Assembly (NCBI GenBank): GCA_934700375.1
Contig: CAKUXT010000110.1
Coordinates: forward strand, 1 to 6,890
Reading direction: 5' to 3'
Source of the DNA: an uncultured Bacilli bacterium
Lineage (GTDB): Bacteria; Bacillota_I; Bacilli_A; RFN20; CAG-288
DNA: 6,890 bases
This document shows positions 5,873-6,890 of the stretch, one piece after another (the stretch's first letter is position 1; each line of letters begins with the position of its first letter). The translations under genes were made by a program, and so were the position numbers. Under the pieces are notes generated by a model. It worked only from the letters and a program-made list of their open reading frames with translations. It had not been told where the DNA came from and did no database searches.

Positions 5873-5876
5873 CAAT
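5857..5876 (-). promoter_or_regulatory. Operator copy 1, perfect palindrome over the degV -35 box
   Basis: Arms ATTGTTGA and TCAACAAT are a perfect eight-base inverted repeat around a four-base centre (5857-5876). Arm length and the TTG/CAA edges are typical of MarR-family operators. The start is 32 bp from that of copy 2, close to three helical turns, which places both on one DNA face. The adjacent MarR product is the natural candidate to bind it. Confidence 0.7.
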
Positions 5877-5988
5877 TCTTTTGTTTTCATTATTCACCTT
5901 CTATATTCGTATTGTTTATGATTTGATCCGTTTTTTCTAAAACAAAGACAAATATTCAGAAAACTAACAAATAAAGCTGCCAGTGGTG

Positions 5989-5994
5989 TATAAT
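5989..5994 (+). promoter_or_regulatory. Probable -10 box for tRNA-Leu
   Basis: A perfect TATAAT lies 68 bases before the mature tRNA 5' end. No good -35 box is present at 16-18 bp (the best is CTAACA at 19 bp), so the call rests on the -10 box and position. The rest of the gap back to the degV operator region shows nothing I can name. Confidence 0.45.
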
Positions 5995-6061
5995 CTAAAA
6001 GTCATTCATCTGAAAACAACTTAAAGCAATATAGGATGATTTGATGATGAAATCCTTCTTT

Positions 6062-6145
6062 GCCGGATTGATGGAATGGTAGACATGTGGTGCTTAGAAC
6101 GCCATGGGAACACCCGTGCAGGTTCGATTCCTGTATCCGGCACCA
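6062..6145 (+). tRNA. tRNA-Leu(TAG)
   Basis: Complete 84-base class II tRNA with encoded CCA. The acceptor stem GCCGGAT (6062-6068) pairs fully with ATCCGGC (6135-6141); the discriminator is A. The anticodon stem TGGTG/CGCCA encloses loop CTTAGAA with anticodon TAG at 6095-6097, reading CUA and probably other CUN leucine codons. The long variable arm (GGG AACA CCC) and the T-loop TTCGATT are intact. Leucine identity fits both the A discriminator and the long variable arm. Confidence 0.96.
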
Positions 6146-6155
6146 CGATTGAAAC

Positions 6156-6192
6156 ACGCGTTCGGTTCATTTTACCGGAGGCGTTTTTATTT
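6156..6192 (+). terminator. Intrinsic terminator of tRNA-Leu
   Basis: ACGCGTTCGGT (6156-6166) pairs with ACCGGAGGCGT (6174-6184) with one G-G mismatch and one wobble, around the loop TCATTTT. TTTTATTT follows. It begins ten bases after the CCA end, so the tRNA is transcribed alone. Confidence 0.82.
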
Positions 6193-6421
6193 ACCCTGAC
6201 AAACGGTTGACTATGAATCCGAGTTTCAAGCCGTACAGAACTAGGATGATCATCGTAGAGGAAAAAGAAGACATTCCAAAAAGAGAAGCCTTGTCTATTA
6301 CAAATACAGATGCGGCTGTGGGAGAGAATTCATATTATCCTGTGATGAACTTTCCAAGAATCACTATTCGCGCGGATACACCATAATACCACAGGCCGAA
6401 GGGAGAAGAAACGACTGGGCT
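6191..6421 (-). pseudogene. Possible decayed membrane-protein fragment
   Basis: On the minus strand one frame gives 28 open codons (6421-6338), a TAA stop at 6335-6337, then 47 open codons to TAA at 6191-6193. The first part contains FGLWYYGVSARIVILGKF and the second EFSPTAASVFVID and later the hydrophobic STMIILVLYGLKLGFIV, which looks like a membrane helix. No start codon with a ribosome site is present and upstream frames shift. I read it as the end of a broken integral membrane protein, perhaps a transporter, but the family is not recognised and chance cannot be excluded. The plus strand over the same bases also has an open frame (6213-6386), so the two readings compete. Confidence 0.3.
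6213..6386 (+). CDS. Doubtful 57-codon open frame
   Basis: The ATG at 6213 opens 57 codons ending at TAA 6384-6386. The product would be hydrophilic and charged, beginning MNPSFKPYRTRM, with KREALSITNTDAAVGENSYY in the middle. Codon use (AGA for Arg, ATC/ATT for Ile) resembles the true genes, but there is no Shine-Dalgarno site and the tRNA terminator ends just upstream. It overlaps the minus-strand remnant. It may be the shadow of that fragment or a gene remnant itself. Confidence 0.2.
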   Translation: MNPSFKPYRTRMIIVEEKEDIPKREALSITNTDAAVGENSYYPVMNFPRITIRADTP

Positions 6422-6576
6422 TTAACAAAGACAATCACTTCATGAAGTACATGACAAAGCCTACAAGACACGTCTGTCTATCCTCAAAATCCTGCATATC
6501 CTAAGTCCATTGCATCAAAAGCAGTGACAAATAGCGGCAGATGAGAAGAAGTACCGTGGTTAAATAGATACGGATA
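6387..6576. other. Broken, non-coding stretch beside the dsRNA-binding protein gene
   Basis: All six frames contain stops. Protein-like snippets occur on both strands, for example minus GFVMYFMK near 6438-6460 and plus YPQNPAYPKSIASK near 6478-6520, but none forms a gene with a start and a ribosome site. The texture suggests sequence decay. No inverted repeats, target duplications or integrase signals were seen. Confidence 0.4.
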
Positions 6577-6890
6577 TCAAAGTCCTGGATTCTCGTTGAG
6601 AATTTCCATCAAAACCTTTTTGGCTGCATCTGATTCTGCATAGTTTCTTCTGTAATAATAATCGTCACATTCCTGGGTAGCAAACCCTTCGACAGTGCAA
6701 GAACATTTCCACAAGTGCCGATTATCATCATCCTCGGATTGATCAATTATCTCATAGACAGGCTCACTGATCATCCCTTTTGTATAGAGCTTATTTAATG
6801 CCCCTTTAGGATTTTCAAAATCCTGTTCTTTGATAATGGAATCCTTGTGTATGTATTCCTTGTTTTCCACTTCATCAAGGAATCGTTCAG
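6577..6890 (-). CDS. C-terminal part of a dsRNA-binding-domain protein, partial
   Basis: The frame is open from the window edge to TGA at 6577-6579, giving 103 visible residues; the start lies outside. Residues about 25-100 fit a double-stranded-RNA-binding domain: helix ENPKGALNKLY, strands around PVYEIID, WKCSCTVEGFATQE, and the final helix RRNYAESDAAKKVLMEIL. The usual lysine pair before the last helix, which contacts RNA phosphate, is here Arg-Arg. The GTG at 6868-6870 has no ribosome site, so I extend to the edge. The domain position and the preceding ERFLDEV helix would suit the C-terminus of an RNase III-like enzyme, which cuts double-stranded RNA, but the catalytic part is not visible. 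The gene has no typical rnc neighbours here; the adjoining bases are degenerate. Confidence 0.7.
   Translation of the reverse strand, partial: ERFLDEVENKEYIHKDSIIKEQDFENPKGALNKLYTKGMISEPVYEIIDQSEDDDNRHLWKCSCTVEGFATQECDDYYYRRNYAESDAAKKVLMEILNENPGL

Noticed and set aside
6146..6890. Integrated element using tRNA-Leu as attachment site
   Set aside because: No integrase and no repeated copy of the tRNA 3' end was found downstream in the window.

Overview
The window reads as an ordinary chromosomal stretch of a low-GC Gram-positive bacterium (Bacillota). The evidence is strong AGGAGG-type ribosome sites, near-consensus TATAAT boxes, AGA-rich arginine codons, hairpin-plus-T-run terminators, tRNA genes with encoded CCA, and a DegV-family protein. 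An Erysipelotrichia-like lineage is my guess from the overall protein style; nothing in the sequence proves it.

Layout. (1) Bases 1-53 are the 3' part of a tRNA-Arg(CCG). A small two-helix membrane protein and a terminator follow. (2) Bases 412-3589 hold a plus-strand operon with its own promoter: cysK, cysE, a DUF218/YdcF-like protein and a PHP-domain phosphatase. The genes are 2 bp apart or overlap. CysE makes O-acetylserine and CysK converts it with sulfide to cysteine; the roles of the last two genes are unknown. (3) Bases 3590-3906 are a non-coding gap with two short tandem repeats, an extended -10 promoter and a repeated GATATC-centred element ahead of a TetR-family regulator (3907-4470). 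(4) A bidirectional terminator (4471-4504) separates tetR from a convergent minus-strand pair, degV followed by marR. Their promoter is flanked by two copies of one 20-bp palindrome set exactly 32 bp apart, the best regulatory signal in the window. (5) Bases 6062-6145 are a complete tRNA-Leu(TAG) with its terminator. (6) Bases 6193-6576 contain no intact gene; both strands carry broken protein-like stretches. (7) Bases 6577-6890 (minus) are the C-terminal part of a protein ending in a double-stranded-RNA-binding domain, cut by the window edge.

How the genes work together. The cys operon is a two-step cysteine module with two uncharacterised passengers. The degV-marR operon looks self-regulated: DegV proteins bind fatty acids, and a MarR repressor encoded beside one, with a TTGA/TCAA palindrome over the promoter, suggests a lipid-responsive switch. 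I see no new defence or mobile system. The most rewarding items are the paired operator, the DUF218 plus PHP extension of the cysteine operon, and the degenerate region beside the dsRNA-binding protein.
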